A stretch of 64,000 nt of DNA from Oegoconia quadripuncta (GCA_949316235.1 OX438749.1:6776914-6840913), one strand, 5' to 3'. Positions 10,077 to 19,962 are shown, counted from the first letter of the stretch. The notes: generated by a model from the letters alone, not told the origin. Program-made: numbers and translations.

Positions 10077-10278
10077 GACGAATAATAAATAAACAACTTT
10101 ACATAAACACACAGCGCCATCTAGTTCTACACTAAGCAAATAGGCTTGTATTATAGATACAAGATGGTTGATAAACTACACAAATCTATATTTTTTTTTG
10201 TAAATAAATAAATACATATATAAATGAAAAACATCCATAACTCGGAAACACATGCATCCTTATGCATAAAACATTAAA
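10077..10278 (-). mobile_element. SINE-2 copy lacking its tRNA-like head
   Basis: Carries the SINE-2 3' half on the minus strand: CACAGCGCCATCTAGTTCTA, GATGGTTGATAAACTACAC, and the AACTCGGAAACACATGC block. It stops before box B. The plus-strand flank CAAGACGAATAATAAATAA is shared with 14306. Confidence 0.75.
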
Positions 10279-10770
10279 ATTAGTAACTCTTGTATCTAGT
10301 AGTTGAAATACTGACGTCCTAACCAAAATTTGAGACCTGATAAAGATAAAGCTGACCTAACATTTAATTTGCGGATTTAAAACTGGAGTCTGTTCATATT
10401 ACGTACTTTAATAATAAGTACTCGTATGAAACAAAGTTGCACGTAATAGATATTAGAATCGCAGCGAAAGTGGACTATATCGAGTCATTAGAATCGCGTA
10501 CAGTCGACCGCAAGTCAAGCGTAACACAAGTGATTCTTATTACGCAGCTATAATGTTTGAAATAGCAGTTTAAGTGATTGTCATTAACGAAGGTAGGTAT
10601 TTTTAATATAGCGCGGTAACGAAGAGCAAGTTTTTAAACTGAATTCTAAAGTTCTCGTTTAATTGAGTCTGGGATTTGAATTCTTGGGACGAAAAGACTT
10701 TTGATCCAAGCTGGGTGCGGTTTTCTCTTTAACTCCATTCAACAAAACGATCCGTAGATGATTGTGTATA
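10279..10770. other. No gene recognised
   Basis: AT-rich sequence without a shared repeat or a convincing open frame. Confidence 0.5.
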
Positions 10771-10774
10771 CGAG

Positions 10775-10842
10775 TATCTATCAATTGAAAATTTAGAAAA
10801 CTCTCAAAGACTACGATATCATCGAAATATACAAAAGTAATG
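10775..10842 (-). repeat. Repeat K, copy 1 (reads as an RT-like YFDD motif)
   Basis: On the minus strand this reads TFVYFDDIVVFESF inside an 82-codon frame (10659-10907). YxDD followed by hydrophobic residues is the active-site motif of Ty3/gypsy reverse transcriptases. Related DNA occurs at 23268-23340 and 59650-59720. No other RT motif is visible around it, so it may be a gypsy relic or just a dispersed repeat that resembles one. Confidence 0.4.
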
Positions 10843-10946
10843 TGTCTCATTCCATCAAACGTGAACATAACAATACACAAACATAACATTAATCTGACTA
10901 ATATCATAAATGCGAAACTTAGGATGCTTGTTTGGAGATTACTCCA

Positions 10947-11112
10947 TTAGGCACGTAATGAGAGTTTTGCTATGTATGAATGTGGAGGGAAACAGAGCGA
11001 GAGGAAAACCGAAGGTGTGGGTAAACTGCGTTAGGAATGATATGTGTGTGAAAGGGGGGAAGTACGGAGATGACGGCTGAAAAAGGAGAGTGGAAAAGAA
11101 AAAAGAGACAGA
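10947..11112 (+). pseudogene. RTE-like LINE ORF2 C-terminus, interrupted by SINE-1
   Basis: The plus strand encodes a peptide like VEGNRARGKPKVWVNCVRND followed, with decay, by DDG and a KRRVEKKK stretch. This matches the basic C-terminal end (GKRxRGRPKxRWxDCVxxDM) of RTE-type LINE polyproteins. The reading resumes after the SINE at 11365 as TCCVNRN and ends in an ATGATGATGATG tail. Stops and shifts show it is dead. Confidence 0.65.
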
Positions 11113-11118
11113 AAGAAG

Positions 11119-11364
11119 AGTTTGAGTACTCGGTTTGGTTGGTAGGGCATTTTAAATGTCCGCCTGGCTAGCTACCACCATCTAATCTAAATCTGCCGCC
11201 AAGCAGCAATGTTAATAACATTGTTGTGTTCCGGTTGTCAGATATAAGACAGCCAGTCCCCCAAATGTGTTGGGGTTTCCGGGTCAGTACGCTTCCACCT
11301 TCGACCTCATCTTCACTTATCATCAGGTGTGATTGAGGTCAAGTATCGATCCGTTATGCATAAA
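11119..11364 (+). mobile_element. SINE-1 copy inserted in a LINE
   Basis: The tRNA-like head is missing. The body begins at GAGTACTCGGTTTGGTTGG and is complete to TCCGTTATGCATAAAAAAAA. LINE sequence flanks it on both sides, so it is younger than the LINE remnant. Confidence 0.8.
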
Positions 11365-11415
11365 AAAAACGTGTTGTGTCAACCGCAATTAGAAGGGCAG
11401 GAAAATGATGATGAT
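11365..11415 (+). mobile_element. 3' tail of the interrupted RTE-like LINE
   Basis: CGTGTTGTGTCAACC and AAATGATGATGATG continue the LINE reading of 10947-11112 (peptide TCCVNRN, then the tail). The trinucleotide tail is characteristic of RTE-like 3' ends. Confidence 0.6.
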
Positions 11416-11650
11416 GTTTGTTGCCCAATCACAGTGAAACGGGTTAAGGGATTTGGATGAAATTTGGTATATCGGTAGAATATACCCAGGGTATTAATCC
11501 TATGTATAGGTTATTTTTTATTCCGATAAAGCGAGTAGTTCCCGCATGATTGACAAATTAAATATATGCGCGATAATTTTATTCCATGCAGGTGAAGTTG
11601 CGGGCAAAAAGCTAAATCTCAACGACGACATATAAATCGATGAAAACGCC
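11416..11650 (-). repeat. Repeat G, copy 1
   Basis: On the minus strand the order is TTTTTGCCCGCAACTTCACC, GCGGGAACTACTCGCTTTAT, ACCCTGGGTATATTCTACCG, CCAAATTTCATCCAAATCCC and TTTCACTGTGATTGGGCAAC. The same order is found at 29790-30085 and, truncated, at 26410-26535. It is a well-known type of lepidopteran dispersed repeat of about 230 bp without coding capacity. Confidence 0.65.
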
Positions 11651-12175
11651 GTCAAACCAGTCGTATTTATACAACCTTACACAATCTTCATTCATCTTCA
11701 ACTTTAACTACGTACCAGTATTGTATAGGACACAATTTTAGAAAGGGCCAGTTGGAAAAAAATGCAAATGAATACAACAATAATAAAAACAAAGAGCGAC
11801 GTTAAACGGTGAATAAAAATTTATGAGAAATATCAAGTCGAGAGTGGATTCGAGACGAGTGCGGAAAATCCAATAACCGAAATGAAACGAGGGAAATTAT
11901 TCCCGTAAAGAGGATTATTGCGGGCAAAACCGGAGGAAGCGTTAACTTCTAGAGATTCGAGGTCGGCTAATGTAAAAATCGGAGTTCGTATCTCGGAAGT
12001 TTATGTGACTTTCGACTCATTTATAGGCCTCTCACTTGACATTGAGGACTCGTCGATTTTCATGGTTTATAAAACGTAGAGCATAGACAATCTATACGCT
12101 TTTATTATGAGGTAGCACTTCTTTCAAACTTTTCCTATTTGGCTATTTAAGCTATTTAAGTATTAGGTCCTTACC
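11651..12175. other. No gene recognised
   Basis: Unique-looking sequence. Purine-rich stretches occur around 11740-11900. No convincing open frame. Confidence 0.45.
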
Positions 12176-12576
12176 TATGAAATTGGCGTTTTGTATGAAG
12201 AATTTCATTAAGTCTGTTAGAAAACCATAAAAACATTTTTGTTTTTTTTTTTTGGGAACGGCAAATCTAAATTTAGCTAAACTTTGTGAGTATTATCGGA
12301 TAACATTAAGTTAAGTATAGGCAGCGTTAATTTTTAAAAGTAACCGCTTTATAAAAGTTTCGGCGAATCTAAGAAATGATTATGGGAAGCACATGAAAAG
12401 AGCTCTGTTCAAATTTTTTTTATTATGTGATTTAGTCCACAAATTAAAAAATATTTCATGTGAAACCTTGAAATAATATTCCATTTTCCAAATAAAAAAC
12501 AAATTTGGATATAGCTTTGAAAATCGCAGGAATTGGTACATATGATTAACGAAGAAAAAAAGACTCCAATTTCAAA
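12176..12576 (+). mobile_element. Repeat H, copy 1
   Basis: About 400 bp closely similar over almost its whole length to 60153-60543. Shared landmarks are GTATGAAGAATTTCATTAAG, GGGAACGGC, CTAAATTTAGCTAAACTTTG, ATGATTATGGGAAGCACATG and AAAATCGCAGGAATTGGTAC. It begins AAATTGGCG and ends CCAATATT. This copy has about 45 bp (GAGTATTATCGGATAACATT and beyond) that the other lacks. Open frames on the minus strand (12409-12612) are fortuitous. The class is unknown, and no long inverted ends are seen. Confidence 0.8.
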
Positions 12577-12682
12577 GACCCAATATTTAAAAACCGAAAA
12601 ACCCGACAGCATATTTTGTATTTTGCGGACACTATGTTGGATTTTTTACCGTAAAATATGTACGATGACACTCCAGCCCCCG
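12577..12682 (+). repeat. Repeat E, copy abutting repeat H
   Basis: Carries AAAAACCGAAAAACCCGACA, TGTATTTTGCGGACACTATG, TTGGATTTTTTACCGTAAAA and GATGACACTCC. Related copies lie at 14203-14305, 21085-21125 and 32390-32475, and its core is the unit of the tandem array at 57061. Confidence 0.65.
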
Positions 12683-12770
12683 TGAATGTGGAATAGTTGT
12701 ATATTTTGTCCAAACGAATGAGCAGGACAAATGTTATCTCACGCGACATAAATGTTTATCTTCGCTTCAT
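12683..12770 (+). repeat. Repeat I, partial copy
   Basis: AATAGTTGTATATTTTGTCC, GAATGAGCAGGACAAATG and CGCGACATAAATGTTTATC match the right two thirds of the copy at 20640-20768. The minus-strand frame starting here (peptide MSREITFVLLIRLDKIYNY) recurs at 20549-20743 only because the DNA repeat is shared. Confidence 0.65.
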
Positions 12771-13325
12771 GGTTTTCATTGTCATTTAGAATAATTTCTT
12801 CCGGAAGGTGTTACATAGTAATAATTTATACTTTATTTCGAGATCCAGGCGGACGAGTTCGCGGGCGGAGCTCTATATATTACACTACAAATAAACGAAT
12901 AGATTTACCTGTCGATAATAATTATCATAATAAAGTGTTGTGTTTAATTAAATTTGAATAAATTACAATACAATCAACGTGGCGTGCGACATAATGAATA
13001 AAAAGAGAAAAAAATTACGTCGACTGCTACCAAAATAAGGCGCCATTTCATAAAATAGGCACAAAGAATTGCCAATTCGCGAGGGTTGTCATTCTCCTCT
13101 CCAGCGTATTCCTACTGTTTCGTAATGTTTGACGATTTTATCGTGTTTCATTGCGACAGTGAGTACCCTGATGTTCTTCCTCTAGTTTAATCAGAAGAGA
13201 TTTTTTGTGACCGCTTTTTAGGGCTCCATAGCCGAATGGCAAAAACCGCATACTCTGCCATCTTTCTATAGATTCAGATGAAATTATAAAGAAAGGTGTT
13301 TTATTTGGGAGTAGTAAAATTAAGC
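12771..13325. other. No gene recognised
   Basis: Nothing recognised apart from AT-rich sequence. The 69-codon frame at 12752-12961 has no domain. Confidence 0.45.
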
Positions 13326-13387
13326 CAGAAAGTGGATGCGCGCTACCCCGGCACCCCCAAACTTATTTGGGGTAATGGCTATCTTAT
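13326..13387 (-). mobile_element. SINE-1 internal fragment
   Basis: AAGTGGATGCGCGCTACCCC, ATTTGGGG and GGCTATCTTATC follow the order of the SINE-1 middle on the minus strand, with many substitutions. It is an old fragment directly abutting repeat J. Confidence 0.5.
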
Positions 13388-13470
13388 CACATTTTTTGTT
13401 GATACGTTTGATCACAATCTCACCTGATGGAAAGAGACGATGTGGTCGCAGATGAAGCATACGTAAACTC
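13388..13470 (-). repeat. Repeat J, copy 1
   Basis: TTGATACGTTTGATCACAAT, CTCACCTGATGGAAAG, GACGATGTGGTC and AGATGAAGCA match the stretch after the T run at 56104-56250. The orientation is inferred from that T run, as an antisense A tail. Probably the 3' part of a retroelement. Confidence 0.55.
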
Positions 13471-13475
13471 AGTAA

Positions 13476-13712
13476 ATAAATAAATATTTCGGACACAACA
13501 CCAATCACCTATAGTTCAACTATAAGCTTAGCTTGTATTATGGATACTAGATAATGGATAAACACAGACACGTAAATATTAATATAAACATGCATGACTC
13601 GGGAATAAATGGTCATATTCATCATGCAAACATTTATCCCTCGCGGGATTCGAACCCGCAACGGTTAGTTTCGCAAACAGGGTCACTATCCACTACACCA
13701 ATCGGTCGTCTC
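13476..13712 (-). mobile_element. SINE-2 copy, variant subtype, full length
   Basis: It includes the complete tRNA-like head on the minus strand (box A region TGGTGTAGTGGATAGTGACC, box B GCGGGTTCGAATCCCGCGAG), the ACTCGGGAATAAATGG block and a GATACTAGATAATGGATAAA variant body. It lies among SINE-1 fragments. Confidence 0.82.
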
Positions 13713-13734
13713 AAGATTGCAGGATTTCGGATTA

Positions 13735-13803
13735 TATTCTGGGAAGCGAACCCGAGACCTCTATTTATACCTTATGTTGTTTAAAATTGAGCCACGGCGT
13801 CGG
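13735..13803 (-). mobile_element. SINE-1 head fragment
   Basis: AGCGAACCCGAGACCTC, CCTTATGTTGTTTAAAATTG and AGCCACGGCGTCGG are a diverged minus-strand SINE-1 head. The body has been lost, or was cut off by the SINE-2 to its left. Confidence 0.6.
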
Positions 13804-14202
13804 CATACTACGTTATTTGTTATTATACTGTCCCGACGACAGCCCTAGTAAAGCTTCGATGTTGTAAACACGGTGATTGTAAAACAATTTAATTTACTAT
13901 CCCAATAAAGGTAAACAAGTCGCGTTATCGGCTCACTAACAGTTAATTACAAGCGGTTAATTGAACTATAAGAAATGATACAGTAATCCGATCAAACAGA
14001 GTCATTATACGTACTCATTATTACAATACGAGTATAAACGAATAATTGCTGGTTGGTAAACTGATAATTATTTCATTAGCTGCCATTTTTAAATAGACTT
14101 TTGTATTGTAGAGTTATCTTAATTATATGTAATTTTTCATGATTGTTACTCGCTGCGGCACGCTTTAGAAAGGGTTCAGATAATGATGAATAAAAATAAA
14201 AT
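13804..14202. other. No gene recognised
   Basis: AT-rich unique-looking sequence without open frames of note. Confidence 0.5.
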
Positions 14203-14305
14203 AATTTAAGGATTTAAAAACCACAAAACTCGACATAATATTTAGTATTTTGCCACATGTTGGATTTTTTACCATAAAATGTATTTATTCTATGACACTC
14301 TGGCG
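14203..14305 (+). repeat. Repeat E copy
   Basis: TTTAAAAACCACAAAACTCG, ACATAATATTTAGTATTTTG, CCACATGTTGGATTTTTTAC and TATGACACTC follow the order of the copy at 12577. This copy is closest in wording to the unit of the 57061 tandem array (ACTCG, then CATAATATT). Confidence 0.62.
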
Positions 14306-14445
14306 TTCAAGACGAATAATAAATAAACAACTTTGCACATACACACAGCGCCATCTAGTTCCACACTAAGCAACTAGGCTTTATATAGCAATTATAAACT
14401 ACACAAATACATTTATTTTCTAAATAATAAATAAATAATAAGACC
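14306..14445 (-). mobile_element. SINE-2 3' half
   Basis: CACACAGCGCCATCTAGTTC, AAGCAACTAGGC and TATAAACTACACAAATACAT are the SINE-2 3' half on the minus strand. It ends before the head, with a LINE tail following. Confidence 0.7.
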
Positions 14446-14532
14446 GCCTTTGTACATTTCTTCATCTATGTTAAATGTTCTTTGTATTTTATTTTTGTGT
14501 GCAATAAAGAATTTAATAATAATAATACACAT
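14446..14532 (+). mobile_element. LINE 3' tail
   Basis: GACCGCCTTTGTACATTTC, TTGTGTGCAATAAAGAATTT and an AATAATAATAATA tail form a typical LINE 3' terminus with a polyadenylation-like signal. Only about 85 bp remain. Confidence 0.5.
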
Positions 14533-15026
14533 ATGTCGTATTCATCATACAAACATATTCTCGTCGTCGAAATAAATAATGAATAAGTAGGTATATGTAA
14601 TTTATACCTATATACCTATTATTAAAAGCATGCCCAAGTCCAGCCTTGATTTTGCAGTATCTAGTCCTCCTTGTCCTTTCTTCTATTGTCTCCGGCTTCC
14701 CCTACACATTATTAAAACCCCAAAATAAAAAATAAAACTGAGAGACAATAAGGAGGGAAAACTCAGTCTCTCAACAGTCACTCACGATGTGCACCCCAAC
14801 GTGCAATCATATCGTGTGCAGTCAGACATACTCTACTAGTGTGTTATGTTTTATGTAGTGTGCAAGCACTGTGCTTACCCTTAGCATTTGAAGGCCCCTC
14901 TAATTACCTACACACGCACTGTAATCGGAAATGAAAATCATAAGCCAGGTGGGTTTATATGATTAAATGTGACTACAAACTCAGAAGACAAAGTGTCTAG
15001 CAGTGCCAATTATAATAGCAGAGAGT
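14533..15026. other. No gene recognised
   Basis: Contains short pyrimidine-rich stretches (14660-14700) but no gene or shared repeat. Confidence 0.45.
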
Positions 15027-15128
15027 AAAGCTTGGGTCACACAAGGTAGACGAACGCGACCTGATAAAGGTCGTCGCAAGTCGCCCGATGCAGGTCGCTT
15101 CCAACGAATCGCAAAGGACGTCCTGTGT
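15027..15128 (+). mobile_element. RTE-iii LINE 3' end, diverged
   Basis: ACGCGACCTGATAAAGGTCG, AGTCGCCCGATGCAGGTCGC and GGACGTCCTGTGTC, then ATGATGATGAA, follow the order seen at 24590-24765 and, inverted, at 62160-62275. Translated, the intact family gives DLVKxAGxRWMxxAxDR, a conserved C-terminal stretch of RTE-type ORF2. Confidence 0.6.
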
Positions 15129-16440
15129 CTAATATGATGATGAAGTAGGCCGAGTCAAACGATATACAGTAACTGTGCTGCATTGGCGTTACAGTGACGC
15201 AAGGTCTCAAGTTGGTGTCATCTCTCATTATTTCATACATATTATTGCGCTGTGCTATGCAGCATCTGGTATGACCCAGTCTTTATACCTATATGCTTGA
15301 ACACAGGTAAGTTGCCAAATCAATATTTGTTTAAGTTACAACGGTGCTGCTGAGTGAAACCTTGTAATTAATTATATCAAATTTCTCTGTTACACATAAG
15401 TCATAATTAATTATTAAAATGTTGAAGTGTATGTTCGACTCAAAAAATATGCTTATCGTATATAAACGGTTAACTTTTTTAATGATTTAACGATAAAGAC
15501 TCAACAACAGGCAGACTATAATAAACTGTACATGAACTAAGAAACGTTTAAATGTAGAGTCTTTTGCAATAAACGGAATATCAAAATGGTCCTTATCTAT
15601 CACACCAGCTACGTAATATCGAACGATCTTCCCTCAAAGGCTCCCAAAACTCTCATACAAACGTTCCCACCCCTAACACATGTAAGTAATGATACGGCAT
15701 GTCAACCCTCAAGCGACTAGATGCGTAAAATGAACGCACTTCAAAGGCCCCCAACCCCTCGCTGCATTTAGGTGCAGGTGACTACTATTTTTCTCCGGCA
15801 AATCCTAATGGAGTGGCTCCATTTTATACACTGTCTTTGTATTGGGAATGATATTTTTTAAATGTAACATTTCTATTCGATGTTTTATAAAACTGAGTAG
15901 GGGATAGCTTTCGTTGATATCTCTTTTAAACCCGACTGCTCCTCCTTTGATGTAAGAATATCTTGTCAGTTTGTATGGTGCATCCTGTGAACAGCGTGTT
16001 GGATTTTAATAATAGAGGTGGCTTCTCCTTAACTGTAGAATTGCTATCAGCCGTTAGCCGCCAATTTTGGTCGCATGCGATTTTTTAATATCCTCAAACA
16101 CAACACACAAAGGTCTTGATGTGTAAAGTTCAAATATTTAAGTGTAGGTTAGAGCCGGGGCCAATGATGCATTTTAGTGATACCTATTGCCTCATAACTA
16201 CGTTTATATAAAGTTTCTGCTAGTAACAAAAGCTATCTAACATGCCGCAGGTGCTTTGTATACGCACACTAATTTCTTTCTTTAATTAGTCTGTATACTG
16301 ACACTACACGCGCTGTGTCGAGTACCTACTACCACTATTGATCCTAATTAATATGGTGATCCTAGATATGAGAGGAGTGAGAAGGCGGTTATGTTCCTCA
16401 TTTTCCACCAAGTTTCAACTCTCTATTGACAACTTAAGCG
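15129..16440. other. No gene recognised
   Basis: About 1.3 kb without a recognised repeat or meaningful open frame. Two C-rich stretches (15650-15780) stand out in composition only. Confidence 0.45.
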
Positions 16441-16441
16441 T

Positions 16442-16682
16442 TCTATTTGGTGTAGTTTTCAGAAACCGTGATTTCTATACTAAAAGGTCGCGGGTTCGAA
16501 ACCCGTTAGGGGTATATATTTGTATGATGAATACGGATGATGAGGAAGGAGTTATGGATGCTTTCATTTATAACATGTAACTATTTACAAAAAAAATGTA
16601 TTAGTGAAGTGTTTCAATCATCTGTTATTCATTATAATAAGCCTAGTTGCTTAGTGTGGAACTAGATGGCGCAGTGTGCATG
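16442..16682 (+). mobile_element. SINE-2 copy
   Basis: The head is diverged (ATTTGGTGTAGTTTTCAGAA) but box B GTCGCGGGTTCGAAACCCG is intact. GATGAATACGGA, GAGTTATGGATGCTTTCATT, ATAAGCCTAGTTGCTTAGTG and GGAACTAGATGGCGCAGTGT follow. An 80-codon frame at 16338-16580 runs through it and is not a gene. Confidence 0.82.
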
Positions 16683-17380
16683 TCCTAATCAACAGTCCTC
16701 CACATATGGCTACAAAATAAAAATATGACACTAAAACGAAAGCCGTAAATCTCAGAATTTAGATAGCACCATCGTAAAAGTCTACGATTCATCCTCAAGT
16801 CGTAACTTAGAAGCGAGAATCTCCTAACTGCGATAAATTAAAAATAACAAGTGGGAAATTGTTGAAAGTTGTCTTCACAGTGAGTGACTCCGCCAAGTAC
16901 TGAGTTCAGACATTCATTGGCATAATAAATAAAGGGTTCTTGAAGTTGGAGCCGAAGTCTCGAGAGCCAGACGAGCTCTATTTGTCTGAAGCACCCCTGT
17001 TTCGGTCTTCTATACGTCAATTTTCATTTAGCAAACATCCTCGCGAGAATTTAAATCATACAAAGTTTCGTGAGCATTGTCTCATATTTGAATAGGGTTA
17101 TTACAATCGAAGTCATGTATGCAATGGTTCTTTCACGTCAAAGAGTTTTAAACAAGTTTGTAGAGAAACAATATGCTTTTCATATTATCCAAAGTCATAC
17201 ATACGAGTGACATACTAAATAACACAGACCGTTGTAGGTATTTGTATAAGTTTATTTTTGTCTAAAATTACATTTTGTCCGTGGGTGGTAGCCCTATTCA
17301 CTTCACCACAGATTCATTTAAAACAAATGTCAGTCTCCACGTAATATTTTGTTGATGCTACCTAATGATTTGCAATTACC
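16683..17380. other. No gene recognised
   Basis: Unique-looking sequence. A 60-codon minus-strand frame at 16838-17020 has no feature. Confidence 0.45.
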
Positions 17381-17381
17381 T

Positions 17382-17566
17382 CTATCTTATCTAAGTCTGC
17401 CGCCAAACAGCAATGTTGATAGCATTATTATATTCCGGCTGTTAATGATAAGATAGCCAGTCTCCGAATTATATCGAGCCTTCCGGGTTCTTCTGCTGTT
17501 TTCACCTTCGGCCTCATCTTCACTGTGATTGAGGTCAAACACTGACCCATTATGCATAAAAAAGGC
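17382..17566 (+). mobile_element. SINE-1 3' half, diverged
   Basis: TATCTTATCTAAGTCTGCCG, CCAAACAGCAATGTTGATAG, TCCGGCTG and CTTCGGCCTCATCTTCACTG correspond to the SINE-1 body, with an ATGCATAAAAAA tail. The head is missing and divergence is higher than in most copies here. Confidence 0.7.
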
Positions 17567-18050
17567 ACATTTACATAGATTTTCATAGCAGAATTGTCCA
17601 ATTGCCTGTTAGCAATAAGCCAATAAAGTTCAGCATTGAGAAACTTCAAAATTCTGAGCGAGAAATGATCCAACCAGTCAGAAATCAGTAGCGAGAATTC
17701 ATCAGATTTGTACCTAAACGAATAAACTAACGCAATTATTTTGAAATATCTATTATTATTGTCATAAGAAAGTTTTTATATCAGTTAATGAAAAAGATTT
17801 AAAGGCGATATTTTTATTGATCGTTAGGAGTTGCACCGGACTGCATCCAATCGCAGTTCAGCATAGCGAGTTATTAAATTTTGATTTATTGTGTCGTGGC
17901 GCGCGTCGATATGGCCGCAGTGCGTTTTATGGGGTTAGGTAGGATCCGCCCACACATACGATTTAGTCGCAGCTATGACTTCTCGTTTTTTAACCCGACT
18001 AGTCGCATAACCGTCGGACAATAGTTTTTATTCTGATGTAACTTCCCTAA
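17567..18050. other. No gene recognised
   Basis: Mixed sequence with a CG-rich patch near 17890-17930. No gene or shared repeat. Confidence 0.45.
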
Positions 18051-18051
18051 A

Positions 18052-18105
18052 ATTAACTAAAACCAGTTTAAAAGTCGCTTTCTCGCTGGAATAATAAACC
18101 AATAA
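18052..18105. repeat. Fragment of the 5925-6066 foldback element
   Basis: ATTAACTAAAACCAGTTTAA, then CTTTCTCGCTGGAA, resembles the left arm and centre of the foldback at 5925. Only one arm is present and the match is short. Confidence 0.4.
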
Positions 18106-18136
18106 ACCTTTTATATCCACAAATATAGAAAAAACC

Positions 18137-18950
18137 ATAAATCAAATCAAATCAAAATATTTTATTTCATGGGATAAAATTATCACTTGAAAATGTCACA
18201 ATTAATATTAATATTACATTATATTTTAATTTTAAATTTACAATTAATTATGAATGAATATTTATCATCTAAATAATCTGATATTAAAAATAACATAATA
18301 TTTACATAATTACAAAAAATGTATAGGTCTAGCTCTCCCAGCTCATTAAATTTACTGCTCATTCACAAAGCTGACTCCCCAGAGAAGAACAAGCAAGAAA
18401 CTCTAGGGTGGCTCTTTTAAACAGATTTATAGGTTGCGATTTGATAATTACATGAATAATAAGACAGCTATGTCCCAGTCCATGTTTGCTTATCATTCCA
18501 ATAGTCAGTGATTTTATAATAGCCTTTTGTTAATAATTTCTGTTTTATGATTGCTTTAAATTTATTTAAAGGCAAATTTTGAATGTCTACTGGAACCTTA
18601 TTATAAAAGCGTATACATTGCCCTTTGAAGGATTTACTAACTTTGTGAAGTCGGCTAACATAAACAGATAACTGGTTCTTATTCCTTGTATTAATATTGT
18701 GCCTATCACTATTTTTAACGAATAAGGTTATATATTTTTTTGCATATATAACAAATTCTCATAAATGTATTGAGATGACATTGTTAAGATATTAATTTCC
18801 TTAAACTTATCTCTAAGAGACACTCTAGGTCCTAATTTATAAATGGCACGAATAACACGCTTCTGCAGAACAAAAATGATATGTATGTCAGCTGCGTTTC
18901 CCCACAACAATGTGCCATATGACATATACATAACAATATACAAGAAACCA
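18137..18950 (-). pseudogene. LINE-A (jockey/CR1-like) reverse transcriptase C-terminus and 3' tail
   Basis: The minus strand encodes VMYMSYGTLLWGN and VLQKRVIRAIYKLGPR, and SLRDKFKEINILTMSSQYIY follows. This is the thumb/C-terminal part typical of jockey/CR1-type LINE reverse transcriptases. After a break near 18728 the reading continues with QLSVYVSRLHKV and FYNKVPVDIQNLP and stops at about 18468. Roughly 330 bp of 3' untranslated sequence follow and end in TTTGATTTGATTTG. The catalytic domain and ORF1 are absent. Other pieces lie at 705, 38662 and 43338. Confidence 0.8.
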
Positions 18951-19768
18951 AAACAGAGGTGAACAAAAACTAAGCAAGAAACTTGTTACAAAGAGTGCAT
19001 GTGTGGAAGACAGTATCGAAATAAAGTCTCTTAAACCCCGAGTGACATGACTGATTTTCAGCCCATGACCAGTTAGCCAAGGTAAATTTTGTTTTAGTGT
19101 AATATTAATTCTGTGATTTATTTTAGAGAAGGCATATTAGAATCGACATTAATCGGTGTCGATGCAAATCTTACAATACAAAACCCAGAATAAATTGTCA
19201 AACATGGTGAAAGAGCAGCGGATCTTCTTTCTTTGCAATTTTTTTAATGACAATTTAGGTCATAATGTAAGGCACCGTCGACATTTAAGACAGCATCGAC
19301 AGTACATGCTGGCAACTTCGCAATTTCTGCAATTCCTTTTACGAAATTTCTTCTACATTAATACTGCTACCTCGCAATAACCCTAAAACGCTGCGTTTTA
19401 AAAATACTATGCGTGTCGACGACTTACATAGTAGCGATAATGATCAAGTAAAAACCAGATTAACTAATGCTACAGTTTTTCTACACCTATTTTTCAATTT
19501 CCATTTGAATACTTCGTAAAAGAATGACTCGGAATGACAGAAATTACGACGTTGCAAGCCTAGAGGGTCGGCGTCCTCTGAATAGGCGCCGTGAAGAAAA
19601 ACATTGAGCTTGGCTGACTGAAGCATTCGTGACGCAGTCGCATTCGCTATTCGTTTTCGATTAGCAAAGTTAAGCAATGGATGGATGACCACTAGTGGCA
19701 TTTTAATACGAATGTTTCCGTACTTCGAAGGGCACGTTAAATAGTTGGTCCCGCGGTTGTTTTCAATT
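18951..19768. other. No gene recognised
   Basis: Frames of 74 codons (19156-19380, plus) and 85 codons (19444-19701, minus) occur, rich in residues encoded by AT-rich DNA. Neither shows a domain or shared repeat. Confidence 0.45.
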
Positions 19769-19769
19769 G

Positions 19770-19962
19770 AAGGGAATCGTTAAGCCAAGTCGGTGGCCTA
19801 CAGGGACGGATTAAGGACACTAACTGTTAGGTGGCCATTCATCTGACACAAATCCACCAATCCACCCTGGGCCCGCGTGGTGGATTATGGTGCATACCCT
19901 CTCCGAGTGAGAGGAGGCTGTGCCCCAACAGTGGGGACGTGTAAGGCGATAGTTATAGCGAG
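19770..19962 (+). mobile_element. RTE-ii LINE 3' end
   Basis: AAGCCAAGTCGGTGGCCTAC, CACAAATCCACCAATCCACC, CCCGCGTGGTGGATTATGG, CTCCGAGTGAGAGGAGG and CCCAACAGTGGGGACG follow the order of a very common lepidopteran RTE-like 3' end. Related copies are at 43500-43620, 58430-58610 and 60700-60872. No trinucleotide tail survives. Confidence 0.65.

Noticed and set aside
10659..10907. Ty3/gypsy retrotransposon pol gene
   Set aside because: Only the YFDD-like box is present; protease, other RT blocks, RNase H, integrase and LTRs are not seen. Kept only as repeat K.
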